NCBI GenBank assembly: GCA_002914845.1
Contig: JXTC01000288.1
Coordinates: 140,626 to 204,625 of the forward strand
From: Trema orientale
Taxonomy: Eukaryota; Streptophyta; Magnoliopsida; Rosales; Cannabaceae
DNA: 64,000 bases
Direction of reading: 5' to 3'
This document shows, piece by piece, positions 48,251-60,036 of this stretch. Under the pieces are notes generated by a model. The model ran no database searches and was not told the origin of the DNA. It saw nothing but the letters and a program-made list of their open reading frames with translations. The position numbers and the translations under genes were made by a program. How positions within the stretch are numbered: position 1 is the first letter of the stretch; every line of letters begins with the position of its first letter.

Positions 48251-49800
48251 ATGGCCGCTGTTGAGCCTAGTTATCATGGTGGTGATGGAGGTGCCGACCT
48301 TCTACAACGTCCTATTAGAGTCCCTCAGTGATGCGAGTCAGGTATTGTTTGTTACATATTAAATTTTATTTTTTCATTATTTTTGATATGTGGACCCTAG
48401 CCTGCTTGCTAATATGCTTATTTATTTTGCAAATCCTATTAGGAGGAATGTGAGGTCAAAGAGTAGGTCATTGAACCTACGTCAGCTATTTGAGAAAAAG
48501 GAGAGGAACCCTCTTCCGATCAAATTTGACAAGGCAAGAGGAACTTGGCACCCAGTCGATGACTATCAAAAATACTTACCCCGTTCGATTGGCATGCTTG
48601 TCCGACAGAATGTGGATACTTAGTATAAAATTGGAAGTCGGTTCCTGCTGAGCAGAAAGGGAAGATCATTCCTGTTGTCAAGGTAAAAAATATATCATAT
48701 TTATTAAATTTTATAAATTTTGCATACAATTATAACGTAATGATAATTTTTGCAATTGTGAGAATTTTTTGAGTACAAAGATCTTGACGACGACAGCAAC
48801 AATTCGGCCAATGTCAGAGATGACATCCTTAGAACTGCAGCAGATATATATTATAACTGGAAGACCGAGCTTAATAAGCATTTCAGACTCACTGGAGGGC
48901 GACAAAAATGCTCTTGACTTGGCGACGACACGTTCTAAAGTGCCTAACGAGATGGATGCCACGACATGGAGGCGTTATTGCGACCTTTTTAACTCTCCAG
49001 AGTTTAGAGTTCGTGTGCAGTTATGATTTATTCATTTATTATTAAGTAATAAAATATTATATTACAATTAATTTTTTTCCTACAGGCGATGTCTGAAAGA
49101 AATGCTGCAAATAGGGCGCGTCAGTTAGCAATGAGTAAATAGGAAGCTGCTTCCATTACTAAAAAACGATATAAGAAAGTAATAAAATTGTAATTTTTTT
49201 TTATAATACTTTTTATTTTTAAAATATTAAATTTTAATAATAAATTGTGATTTTTTATAATACTTTTTATTTCTAAAATATTGAATTTTAATAATAAATT
49301 ATGTCCCTTTAAATATTTTTACAGCGCAATCCTACTGCTGGCAAACTTTAACCAGTTGCTGAGAGTTTCAAGGATCGCTACTTCACTGAGCAGACTGGAT
49401 GGCTGAGTGCACAGTTTGAGGCTAATTAAATATGTCATTAATTAATTTTTTTTAAACAAAATCTTTATTTTTTTTTCTATATACTAATTTTAATCTTTTT
49501 TGCAAAATAAGATGCTTGAGATTCAGAACACTCAGTCTCAAGCATCTTCCTAATCTGGTTTAAGTTCATCCGCTTCTATCACTGATGCTCATATTGCGGA
49601 TGAGGTTCTCAGTACAAATCACGGATTTAGGAGATATGTCAGATGTAAGTTGAGTAAGTCTGCTTCTAGTGCTAGATCAGTCCCACTAGACTTTCCTTCC
49701 CCAATACTTGAGGATGTCTAACGATACATACAAGAGAGTCAATAATACATGACGACAGCCCAGTAATGAGAGGTGGCTACTCAGGAGATGATCGCTTAAC
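48251..49800 (+). pseudogene. Ptta/En/Spm plant transposase-type gene, many stops
   Basis: Recognisable pieces in order: MAAVEPSYHGGDGGADLLQ (48251); SLNLRQLFEKKERNPLPIKF with DKARGTWHPVDDYQKYLPR and GMLVRQNVD (48430-48620); EYKDLDDDSNNSANVRDD and ILRTAADIYYNWKTELNKHF (48770-48890); SERNAANRARQLAMSK-stop (49090-49142); NPTAGKL-stop-PVAESFKDRY (49325-49390); then EIQNTQSQASS. The order and motifs are those of the CACTA-associated 'Plant transposase (Ptta/En/Spm)' family. In-frame stops in nearly every exon show that it is dead. Confidence 0.85.
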
Positions 49801-50366
49801 AACAGCAATCAATAGAGGCTCAGGCAGCGCAGATAGCGCTTATGTAGAGGATTTTGTCATCTCTAATACTAGATGTCAATATATCTAGCCCCGTTCCTAT
49901 CTATCTAGGGTCCACTTCGACATCGTTTGGTACGATACTCCTACCCCCGCCACTGCCACCTTGTTTCACCCATTCTCTACCGACTCGTCAAGAAGATGAC
50001 AGTGAAGAAACCGAGAACGAGGACTTAGGCTTGTAGACTCTTTTCTACTTTAGACAACTTTATATATTTTTTAGTTTTTGACAACACTTTTTAATTTTAA
50101 TGTCATTTAAAATATTACTTTATTTATTTTTTATTAATTATTAATTTATTTTATTAACCTTAATGCATTTTTTATTTATTTAAAATTGAATTAATTTTTA
50201 TTATTTAACAATTAAATATTTAAAATAATTAATTTAAAAAAAATTCTATATAAAGCGGCGACAACTTTAGGTTACTAATTTAATTAATTATTTAATAAAA
50301 GAAAATTGGCTAATTGTCGCCGCTTTAAATAAACATAGAGCAGTGACAATTTCGAAATTGTCGCCG

Positions 50367-52397
50367 CTATTTGTCACGACCTAAAACCCGGGCCAGTGGC
50401 AGAAGGAGAATTTCACAAAGATGGAAAATTGCTTGATTTATTTAAAAAATGTCTAAAAAGTTTTAGTTTTGTAAACAGTCCATTATAATAAAATATTTGA
50501 AATTTCATCCTGTGAACCTCTCCCACAGTTCGTATACACCATTAAACATAGATCGAATAATAATTGAAAAACAGGAAATCGAATAGAAGTCCAAGCATCA
50601 TCATCATCCACAACAATAAGTTAAATCCCAGAATGGCATACATAAGTTCACAGACAAATTAGAAAGTAGTAATGTTGGTTTAATACTAATACAAAATCTT
50701 AAATAGTCTAAACACCACAACAGTAGACTTCTAGCATTACCAAGAAACGAACTACAGTCAAGATGGCCTCTTACTCCTCTTGATCACCAAGATCGCACTG
50801 AACACCACCTGAGGAAGGGAGGAAGGTGGTGAGCATACAATGCCTAGTAGAAAAATAATTACCTCGATCGAAAATATTTTAGTGATGGAAAATTCCTGCC
50901 TGGTTAGTTCAAATCCAAAACATACACACACATATATATATAATCCAAACCAGAAATCCATATATATAAAACAGTGTAATCAAAACCATCAATCCATCTG
51001 CACATGACACAAATCAAGACATACCTATAAGCTCACATCCTCTCATCTGTGGAAAACCAGGATGATGACACTAAGTGTGCCTAACAGCCTGCCTGACATC
51101 TAAGCCCATACCTGGAGGGGACACTCATGTGTCGCCTACCAAACCTGGAGGGGCAACCGAATTGCCTACGCCTGCCAAATGGGGAGGTAATTAGAAGTAA
51201 CAAACCCTGCGCAGGTTTACAGACTCTGCACCGACGGTGGAGCATGCAGCGTCACACTGTAAACCCACGATGCTAACACGGTGCTCATGTGTGATCCTAT
51301 GATACGTGCAATACAGAACTGAAATGTAAAAGCTACTGTACTCTGGGTTTTTAGTAAAACAAGCATAATAGGATTTTACAGAAAAACGGGCAGCATAACG
51401 GTCCTATTTTGATATACCCAAAATAACCTGCACATAGTAAATTTCTAGAGCAATACAGTATATATCATACAACCAGATTCCATCATATATGATTCAAATA
51501 ATTAAAAACATACTTGTTCTCATATGTTGCAGAAAATAAGTTTTAACTCAAAAACAGTTTAAAACGAAGGTAACTGAACCCCTACCTCACCGGAATAGCG
51601 ACACCACGCTATTGAGTCCTCAAGGTGTCGTTGACGATCACCCGGAGGGTCGGGAACCAATTCCGAGCCCTCGATCGTCCTCTTGCGAAAAGTCAACATC
51701 TCACCGGAGCTTCAATTCCGCAAACGGACTTCTTCACTGAATTTCTAGCACCCAAAATAGCTAGATTAGACATAAGATTTGTCCAATTCGGGTCCGGGTC
51801 GGTGGCACGCAAAACGAGACAAAATCTGACCGTCCGATCTCGATTTTTGCGCCATCACCAAACAACACAATATATATATATCAAACTTCTCCATTTTTCG
51901 AGTACATTCCAAAAATGCGGTCAAAAATACAATCCAACGGCCGGATTAAAAAGATCAAGCTTAAACTCAAAATACCCAAACTTTTGATCCGGACAGTATG
52001 GGGTTGAGATATATATACCTTGACGACCCTTGCGACGATACGAATCCAACGGGACCAGTTTGGAGTCAAATGATGGCCGAAATCTTCGCCGGCGGCCAAA
52101 AATCCGAAAATGCTACTTTGTCTTCTCCGGCTCCGGTGAGAACTTCCGGCGGCTTCTGGTGGCTGGCGACGGGCTCGTGGTGGCGCAGTGGAGGCTCGCC
52201 GACGGTCTCCGTCGCTGGACGACGGCCGGACACGGTGGCGGCTTCCTCGAGCTGCTTCGGCCGAGCGAGAGAGAAGGACGAGAGAGAGAGAGAGAGAGAG
52301 GGGATCTGGGGAACATATATATATAAACTTTTTTTTTATAATAAAACCTAGTCAAAAGACTCCTTTGCCCACTTTAAAAATGGGTTTTTACACTATT
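50367..52397 (+). mobile_element. Solo LTR 1 (2021 bp), nested in the CACTA element
   Basis: The LTR is 50372-52392: it begins TGTCACGACCTAAAACCCGG and ends GGGTTTTTACA, with TG..CA termini. A perfect 5-bp duplication CTATT flanks it (50367-50371 and 52393-52397). A related inverted copy lies at 56983-59430; the two share GGGCCAGTGGCAGAAGGAGA near the start, a block at 51040-51300 (GTAAACCCACGATGCTAACA, GGAGGGGACACTCATGTGTC), and AGTACATTCCAAAAATG. No internal retroelement domain is present. The open frames at 51998-52351 and nearby lie within the GC-richer end of the LTR and are not genes. Confidence 0.93.
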
Positions 52398-53199
52398 GGT
52401 TTGCTAGATGACAATTTTGTCGACTTTTTAATGAAGATAATTATCGCTATTATAAATTATCTAATACGGGAACTATGTGTGTCGCCTTTTAGGTGTCTAT
52501 ACCAACAAACTTTTAACAGCGACTCTAAAACAGCGATATTTAGATGTAAAGTGGGGACACTGGGCTTTATGTCTGTTTTCTTTTCTTGTAGTGGTAACCA
52601 ATCTCTCTCCCACCCGTGATTACAAGTAGTGAATGGTTATATTCGTGCCTTGGAGAAGCCGCTCAGTACTGCTTCCCGTGATCAATAATTTAGTTTTAAT
52701 TATAAAGTCCAGAAAAGCTCGAGAGAGGTATTATGAACTTTACTACACAGGGAACAAATAAAATAATTAAAAAAAACTGTTGATCTATAGACTATAGTGC
52801 TTAGCCGGATACACCATATATAGTCAACTAGTAAGATTAATGTTTTAGTCAATAATTCAGTATAGGGACAAATTTCTGTAACTAGCCTGCAGTACGCAGG
52901 GAAACCTTAATTAAGATATGAGAGTATTATACGACGATTAGAGATCACTTCGGGGTACTTCTGTGTACAAGTTATAATCAGACAATAATACTCCTAATAT
53001 TAGAGAGATCATAGTCAATTTTAGAGTGAACAAATACATTACCTACTATTACTATCGTGCCATGCCCAAGCAAGAAAAATATTTTATAGCTCATAAAAAT
53101 ATAAATATTCATGATCAACAAATATTTGAAGTATTGTTTTATTAATAATGAATAAAACTACACTAATACAAGTTTATTGCAGACACTTTCTAAAATAAA

Positions 53200-53312
53200 C
53201 TATACCATCAAACAGGAACCAGTAATTTGTTTGCTGAAATGCTCCTGAGAGAGGTTCGGTCTTCGGTCATCATCAGTGGTCAATATCGCCAAGCTTCTAA
53301 CGGCACTAGAAG
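53200..53312 (-). pseudogene. Aspartic protease relic (C-terminal end)
   Basis: The minus strand retains AVRSLAIL..DDDR, a frameshift, then GAFQQTNYWFLFD, matching the CLAMMVNKDDGPTILGAFQQ-type ending of the intact copies. Both frames are needed to read it. It lies 265 bp downstream of the stop of copy C. Confidence 0.8.
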
Positions 53313-53576
53313 TTCTTTTTTTTTTTTTTGTGGCTGAAAAAGATTAGCTCCAATTGGAAATTGAAAGTAAGCTAATGCATAATTTATCCTATAGTCATAT
53401 TATAGGAAAAGTTCAAATTTCCCCACACATATGGTCGTATTGGACTCAACGTTACGCTCCACATGCATAAGAAAAGATTGTTGTAATACTCAATTTTATT
53501 TATTGAACTATTGAAAAACCGACATACAAATTCATTAATGTAGACAATTATTAGTGTATATATGTATAATTAACCT

Positions 53577-54980
53577 TTACACGCAAATCTCAGGTGCAAA
53601 AGACAAGGACATAGTAGATTCACTAGCATCAAACAAGAAGCGGTAATTTGTTTGTTGAAATGCTCCTAAGATGGTCGGTCCATCATCTTTATTAACCATC
53701 ATAGCCAAACAACGAACCGTACCAAAATCTTGAAAAACAACGTCGGGTTTCATAAAATAATTAGCTCTGTTCAAATGGTATGTCAACGAAGGAAAACTAT
53801 AACCCCCCGGCCTTGTCGTCGTCAGATTATAACAAAGGTCAAACTTCCCCAAACCTCGTCGAACAGGACGCAATCCGGTGTAATGCGCCGCGATGTACTG
53901 AATCATTTCTTCTCTCAAAATGTTGTATGCACCCTCCACAAGAAAAGAGTAAGGACTACCTGAGTCAACGACAAACCCACCTTTGTACATTGGTTTCAAT
54001 TTAAACACATTTGGATCGATAACAAGTCGTTTATTGTCGATACTGATACCTAACATGGACACATAGTACCTGAGAGTGGGAGAATTGGAAACCAAGGGTG
54101 TCGTTTGGATGCCGCTTTGTCGTGGCTTCATGCTAGCATTGTCGCCGAAATGTAACAACGTTGGCCAGTCCGATGTGGTTAGACAATAAGAGAAGCGTCG
54201 TTTGGTTTGGTTTTGTAATTGGTGCAAGATTGAATGTTGGGTTAGCCCTAGACCGAAAACCCCGGCAATCACGTTATCAGGTGCGTTAAATGGTGCGTTA
54301 CGGTTGTCTATGCCGCAACCGAACACCAAAGAAGAGTATTTTGTTGTTTGGTTAGTAGTCGAATAAGGGAATGTAAAAGTTTCGGTCGAAAGAAAACCGT
54401 TGCCGCTACTAGTTAGGTAACGGTTGGAGTAGCGACAATACAACCTATCAGCAGTACAAATTTTGGGGACGCAGAGTGGATGGTTGCATGGTAACTTACG
54501 GTAGGACTGCGATTCTTGGAACTTGAAGTTTCCCGTACCTCTCACTGGGAAACAATTGGTGCAACCTTGGCACTGAACCCATGTTAGATCGGTGCCAGGA
54601 TCCATGACCAAGTATGGCGAGAAGGGCTTTGATCCAATGGATACTTGTGTCAAGTAGAATCCGCTCGGGACACGGCGGCGAATGGAAAGACTCGGTGTTA
54701 TTGTGTTAGTAGATTTGATCATGGTGGAGTTGGTCGAAGTGATGAGAGCTGAATAATCATGTTGTTTTGGTTGGACATGAAAATCAGCGCGTGTTGTAGA
54801 AATTTTGACTAGTTTGTAGTGTTTCTCTTCGAGAGTGAGATTTTTAGGGAATAGGGAAGTGATTGGGATGAGCTTAAAGCTCAAACCATGGATTTCAATA
54901 TTTGGCATGACAGTTATTAATGCAAGCATGAAGATCGTGATGAGTTGGGCTAATGCAATTCCACTTGCGGTCGAAGCCAT
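53577..54980 (-). CDS. Aspartic protease copy C, nepenthesin-type, intact (467 aa)
   Basis: Single-exon pepsin-family (A1) endopeptidase, probably secreted or vacuolar. Residues about 8-25 form a hydrophobic signal peptide. A propeptide with N-glycosylation sequons (NLT at 47) runs to about 105; the mature domain starts near SGFYLTQVSIGSKPFSPYLV. The first active-site motif is D127-P-G-T (consensus D-[TS]-G-[ST]); the second is canonical D339-S-G-S (VVDSGSPYSFLV). The Cys-rich nepenthesin insert is present (C137, C140, C143, C165, C170, C175, C182), but the YGDGS flap motif is replaced by NRYLTSSGNG. It ends ILGAFQQTNYRFLFDASE..FAPEICV. The deviations make normal catalysis uncertain. Plant relatives include CDR1 and nepenthesins; physiological substrates are unknown. 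Confidence 0.93.
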   Translation of the reverse strand: MASTASGIALAQLITIFMLALITVMPNIEIHGLSFKLIPITSLFPKNLTLEEKHYKLVKISTTRADFHVQPKQHDYSALITSTNSTMIKSTNTITPSLSIRRRVPSGFYLTQVSIGSKPFSPYLVMDPGTDLTWVQCQGCTNCFPVRGTGNFKFQESQSYRKLPCNHPLCVPKICTADRLYCRYSNRYLTSSGNGFLSTETFTFPYSTTNQTTKYSSLVFGCGIDNRNAPFNAPDNVIAGVFGLGLTQHSILHQLQNQTKRRFSYCLTTSDWPTLLHFGDNASMKPRQSGIQTTPLVSNSPTLRYYVSMLGISIDNKRLVIDPNVFKLKPMYKGGFVVDSGSPYSFLVEGAYNILREEMIQYIAAHYTGLRPVRRGLGKFDLCYNLTTTRPGGYSFPSLTYHLNRANYFMKPDVVFQDFGTVRCLAMMVNKDDGPTILGAFQQTNYRFLFDASESTMSLSFAPEICV

Positions 54981-55250
54981 TTTTTTTTTCTCTATTAGTT
55001 CTTGTACTGTAACTGGAAGGAGAGATGAAAGGAATCAATAAAGGATTATTAGCTAGCAAAAATGAAACTGACCAGAGATCTCTGTTTTAACTTTTTGACT
55101 TTTTTTTTTTTTGCCTTCTTTCTGATGTAGAAGTAAGACATCTAGGAAATGGTGGTATATATTTATATATATATATAATAATAATAATAATAGTAATAAT
55201 AATAATATAGAGAGATAATTAATTAATGTGCCAGATTACTATACAGAAGT

Positions 55251-55276
55251 GCATGAGATTTTTGCATTAATTAATT
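55251..55276 (-). promoter_or_regulatory. Shared upstream block, copy C
   Basis: GCATGAGATTTTTGCATTAA lies 271 bp upstream of the copy C ATG and aligns with the blocks upstream of the other copies. Confidence 0.5.
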
Positions 55277-55679
55277 TTAATGTTCTCATTTAGCTTAGGA
55301 GGAATCCTAATTTTACTTTTGTAATTAAGGCTATGATCTTTTATTATTACACCAGTTACAATTAAAGCAAATTTTGGTAATGTAGGGTCTGGATTTTTTG
55401 AGGGAAAAAAATTATGAGGGAAAATTCAAGAGAAAAATATTTTCCTACAATTTTTGTAGAAGTACATTTTGAATTTTTATATTTCTTAATCAATTTTTCA
55501 AAATTCTATATACTAATAATATTTACTTCAGTACTCGCTTTATTTTTTGTTGGAATCCAAGCAATAGAAAATAAAATCTTGATTTTTTTTCTCTCCAAAA
55601 ATTCAAATTTTAAACAGGACAGTTTCAGTTGTAAAATCCACATGGCTTTTGTATTTTAGGGGTGTGAGATTTTGAAAAA

Positions 55680-55800
55680 TATAGTAAAGTAATTGAAATG
55701 AGTTTATAATGCCAAAGCCAATATGGATTTTTCAACGGGCATGGTTGTTACTAATGTGAGTGAGAATATAATGAGATGCGCGCTGTAGGGCTACAATTCC
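55680..55800 (-). pseudogene. Aspartic protease relic (signal-peptide region)
   Basis: The plus-strand text GTAATTGAAATGAGTTTATA..CCAAAGCCAATATGGATTTTTC..GGGCATGGTTGTTACTAATG parallels GTGATTGGGATGAGCTTAAA..TCAAACCATGGATTTCAATA..GGCATGACAGTTATTAATG at the start of copy C. A related upstream segment (TGGATTTCCATAGATGGGTG, 56633-56652) matches one upstream of copy D (61738-61757). This marks a lost paralogue. Confidence 0.7.
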
Positions 55801-56977
55801 GATTTTTCTTTTATTTCTACGGAAGAAGAGATTAAAGGATGTTAGGATAACATAAGCGTACGTAGAAGCATTTAATAGACTTTAGTTAATTTATATTTCT
55901 AGCTAAATTGAAATGTGATAAAACTATTGAGTTAATCGATGATAAGACATAAAAACTTAACCACCTGAGGATTTGGAAATTATTGGTGGCGAGGAAATTA
56001 AAAGGACTAGAAAGTTCAAGTGGTTTGTCTGTTTTCGTTTTCGTTAATTTTGATTATAATAATTATTTTTTTCATGTTGATTATCAAGAATAGGAGGAAA
56101 GATTATTTTAATATGAATAATGCTAAATACTCCATTTCATATCCCATTTTTTTAATACCACTTGAAGTGTATACGATTTATTACTATATAAGTGGTGAAT
56201 AATATTTAACATATTTGTGTTAAATCTCAATTCACCAATTGAATTATGACAACTCATTTGTCATGTTAGTTGTATTAAAAAAGTGGTAAATTAAGTGAAA
56301 TTTTTGACACTTTCATTTTAATATATGAATATAATTACTCAATTTAATAATGACAATGTAACTACTATGCTTTACAATTATGCATGAGATTAATTTGGTA
56401 TTAAATATGTGATTACAGGCTTAGCTAGACCTGATGCATGGTAACCAAACCTCACTTCTAATATTTTCTAATACTGAGATAAGTTCAAATCTCTTATCTC
56501 TAATTGTCAAAAAGAAATTTGGCATTAAATATTGGGTGCTTTTGGGCTTTAGCTAAGAGGAATCCTTTAGATTTTTTTTTTTCTTTTGAAGATTGGTCAT
56601 AAATTAATAAAGCAGATTCTCCATGCCAAAATGGATTTCCATAGATGGGTGCTAAAGAAAGGACTAAAAAAGTGAGTGGCATTTTTAATGCATTTAATGC
56701 AGAATCATGAACGAAGTGTTAGGTCAAGATTTAAGTCAGCTATGATATCAGTGGAATGGATGTGATTGTTTTTGTCAATTAACGTGGGCTGACCGCTTTC
56801 TCTTAAATGATCAGATTGCCCAGGCAAAGGTCAACTGACTATAGCTAGAAATTTTGCATTATGAAATATCGCGTTTTATTATCATAATATCATTCATGTA
56901 AACAACAATTTCTTTTGTTTGTTGTTTATAAATTAGCATGCATCTGAACAGTATGTAAATGTGGTCCAAGTTCCAAC

Positions 56978-59435
56978 ATATATGTAAAAACCAGATTTTT
57001 GAAAGGTATATTTGGAATTTTACTAATTACTGAAGTTAAAAAAAAAAGGGATTAAGTTGCAAAGTTTCTTTGAAAATGGGGACAAAATTTTGATTCTTAA
57101 GGACTAAATAAAAAAGATTTTGAAAGAATGCGGATTATTGTGCAATTTTTAAAAATTGCACAGTCTCACTTGTATAGGGCCATATGGCCCTCATTTTTTC
57201 TTCTTTCTTTTTCTCTCTTCCTCACAATCTCTCTCTGCTCTCTCTCCCTGTCGAAGCCACCGAAGCAGCCGAGTCCTGCTGAGTATCCTCCAGCCACCTC
57301 CGTGCCCCTTGACTGATTGGCGCAGCTCCGCCGCTATGCCAACTGCCCACCGTTGAGCTCCCGCAGTCGTCGGAGCCACCAAATGCCGGCAAAGAGCTCG
57401 AGACCGTCACAAAAGTTTTGATTTTTCGGCGAGTTTTCCCACCGTTTCAAGGAGTGTTCTTGGGCTCGTTAGATTTATCTCGTCAGGAGAAATCTCCAGG
57501 TATCTATCTCATGATACCATTTTGCCCGGTTTGAAAGTTGCCATTATTGAATAGTTTAAGCTTTGAGTTTCAAGAGCTGACTTTTTGATCGGATTGTTAG
57601 ATTGTGTTTTAATGTCATTTTTGGAATGTACTCGTGAAATAGTGAAGATTGATATATATTGACCATGTTTGGTGACGGGCACTAAAAATGAGATCGGACG
57701 GCTCAGATTTTGTCTTGTTTTATGTGCCACGGGTCGGATTTCGACCCATACCTAAATTAGATAAATTATAGGTCTAACCTAGCTATTTTAGGTGCTAGGA
57801 ATTCAGTGGAGAGGTCCGTTTATTGATTTGAAGCTCCGTTGAGAAGTTAATTTTTCCCAAAAGAGCGATCAAGGGCTTGGAATTACTTTCCAACCCTCCA
57901 AATGATCGTCTAACGACACCCTGAGATTCCAATAGCATGATATCACTATTCTAGTAAAATAGGGATTCAGTTACCTCTGTTTTATACCGTTTTAAATAAA
58001 ATTTACTTTATGTTATATATTATGAAAAACGTGATTTTAGAATTGTTTTGGATATCTGTGATAGAATTAGATTGTATGATATATATTATATTGTTATGGA
58101 ATTTTTTTGAGTGCATGTTATTTTTGAATATAAAAAATAGGGCCGTTATGCTGCCTGTTTTTCTATAAAACTTAACATGCCTATTTTATTGAAAAACCAG
58201 AGCATGAAAAACTCTGTCTTATACCGTTTTAAATAAAATTTACTTTATGTTACATATTACGAAAAACATGATTTTAGAATTATTTTGAATATCTGTGATA
58301 GAATTAGATTGTATGATATATATTATATTGTTCTGGGATTTTTTTGAGTGCAAGTTTTTTTTAATATAAAAAATAAGGCTGTTATGCCGCCTGTTTTTCT
58401 ATAAAACTTAACATGCCTATTTTATTGAAAAACCAAAGCATAAATATTTTCACACTTTAGTTTCATATTGCATGTGTTATAGGATCATTCATGAGCACCA
58501 TCTTAGTATCGTGGGTTTATAGTATGGCGCTGCATGTCCCACCATCGGTGTAGAGTCTGTAAACCCACGCAGGGTTTATTTTCTCTAATTACTTCCCTAT
58601 TTAGTAGGCGTAGGCAATACGGTTACCCCTTTAGGTTTGGTAGGTGACACATAGGTGTCCCCTCCAGGTATGGGCTTAGGTGTCAGATAGGTTATTCGGT
58701 ACACATAGTGCCATCATTCTGGATTTCCATGATGAGAGGATGTGAGGTCATAGGTGTAGGTTAATTTGTGTCATGTGCTGATGAATTGAATAGTTTTAAT
58801 TATACTGCGTATATATATATATATATATATGGATTGCTAGTTTTAGACTAGCTATTAGATATATATATGTTTTGGATTAAGCTAACCATGTAGGAACTTT
58901 CCATAACTAAAGTATTTTCAAGCAAGGTAACTATTTTTCTACTAGGCATTTCATGCTCATCCCCCTACCTTCCTTCCTCAAGTGGTGTTCAGTGCGACTT
59001 TGGTGATCAAGAGGAATAAGAGGCTATCATTTGACTGTAGTTCATTGTTTTGGTAATACTAGAAGCATGGTGTTGTTGTGGTATTTGGATTGTGTGGATT
59101 TGATTTAGTATGGAACCGAGATTTCTACTTTCAATTATGTCTATAAACTTTACGTATGCTATATTAGTACTTGACACTTGTTATGGATGATGTGATGCTT
59201 GAACTTAATTAAATTTGATTTATATTTTTTGGTTATTATTCGATTTTTTTTTAATGATATATATGAACTGTGGGAGATGTTCACTAGATGAGATTCTAAA
59301 TATTTTTTTTTATTAAATAGATTGTTTTATTAAATTGAAACTTTTAAAACCTTTTTGAAAATAAATCAAGAAATTTCTTATTTTAGTAAAATTCTCCTTC
59401 TGCCACTGGCCCGAAGTTTAGATCGTGACAGTATA
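56978..59435 (-). mobile_element. Solo LTR 2 (2448 bp), inverted relative to LTR 1
   Basis: The LTR is 56983-59430; on the plus strand it starts TGTAAAAACC and ends GATCGTGACA, the complement of TGTCACGATC..GGTTTTTACA. The flanks are ATATA (56978-56982) and GTATA (59431-59435), one mismatch, an aged 5-bp duplication. It shares the LTR 1 landmarks (GGGTTTATAGTATGGCGCTG, TAGGTGTCCCCTCCAGGTAT). It contains an internal ~180-bp direct duplication (about 57977-58203 and 58216-58440, each with ATTTACTTTATGTTA and CTGTTTTTCTATAAAACTTA). The GC-rich first 500 bp differ strongly from LTR 1, indicating subfamilies. No retroelement protein is present. Confidence 0.9.
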
Positions 59436-60036
59436 CATTTAGATCACTGATATATATGAAATTCACATGAAATTGACATCCTGTTAATAGTTTTATTAGT
59501 CTCAAATTTTGAAGATTTAACTGGAGAATATTTTACAACCAGTAGTAATTTATTAGTAGAGACTAGAGAGCACTCTGATTAGAGAAATTTGAAGTACTTG
59601 TGTGTACCTATAAAATTAATGGTACTTCATGCTATTGCAGGGTCCGAAATCAAATATAAGATGTATCGAGAGAAAATATATAAAGTATAGAAAGATCAAA
59701 TATGTGAGTAAAACAACCGGAAGGAATTGGTACATGACCCATTAGTATGATTAATTGTTTCTTTTTTCACGAACATTCAAATATCAAATATTTGTGCCCC
59801 TCAAAAATAAGTTTTTCACCCCATATACACTTACAAATTATGAATAGGCATCGTGCGTGCGTGTGCAAGTATACTTTGCAAGTATACTTCACAAGAACAA
59901 TATTCATACACAAATAATGTACATACAAAAAAAAAAAAATTTATTGTACTGCTAAATTTATTTTTATTATAATATTATATAAAGGACGCGGAAGCATATG
60001 ATTTGTACAATTTTGTTTCATACCTAATATAAACCT
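59436..60036. other. Spacer downstream of protease copy D
   Basis: AT-rich; it contains the short direct duplication AAGTATACTT (59867-59888) and presumably the 3' UTR of copy D. No gene is seen. Confidence 0.4.

Larger units (their letters stand above)
45853..52593 (+). mobile_element. CACTA (En/Spm-type) transposon, decayed
   Basis: The right end reads TTTTCTTGTAGTG (52581-52593), complement of CACTACAAGAAAA; the left end is the degenerate TACTACAATAAGAA (45853). Flanking trinucleotides are ATA and GTA, one mismatch. Subterminal repeats built on CTCTAAAACAG(C/T)GA and AAAGC(G/A)GCGACA occur in 45875-46380, 50253-50371 and 52517-52560, as expected for CACTA elements. The interior has a short acidic open frame and a multiply interrupted Ptta/En/Spm transposase-type frame. 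A catalytic TNP2 region was not found. A solo LTR of 2.0 kb is nested at 50372-52392. Without it the element is about 4.7 kb. Confidence 0.88.

Noticed and set aside
51998-52351. Open frames of 98-143 codons near the end of LTR 1
   Set aside because: They lie inside a solo LTR with defined ends and target duplication. The corresponding segment of LTR 2 does not conserve the frame.
57128-57410. Open frames at the GC-rich left end of LTR 2
   Set aside because: Same reason: LTR sequence, no shared protein with LTR 1, short and overlapping on both strands.
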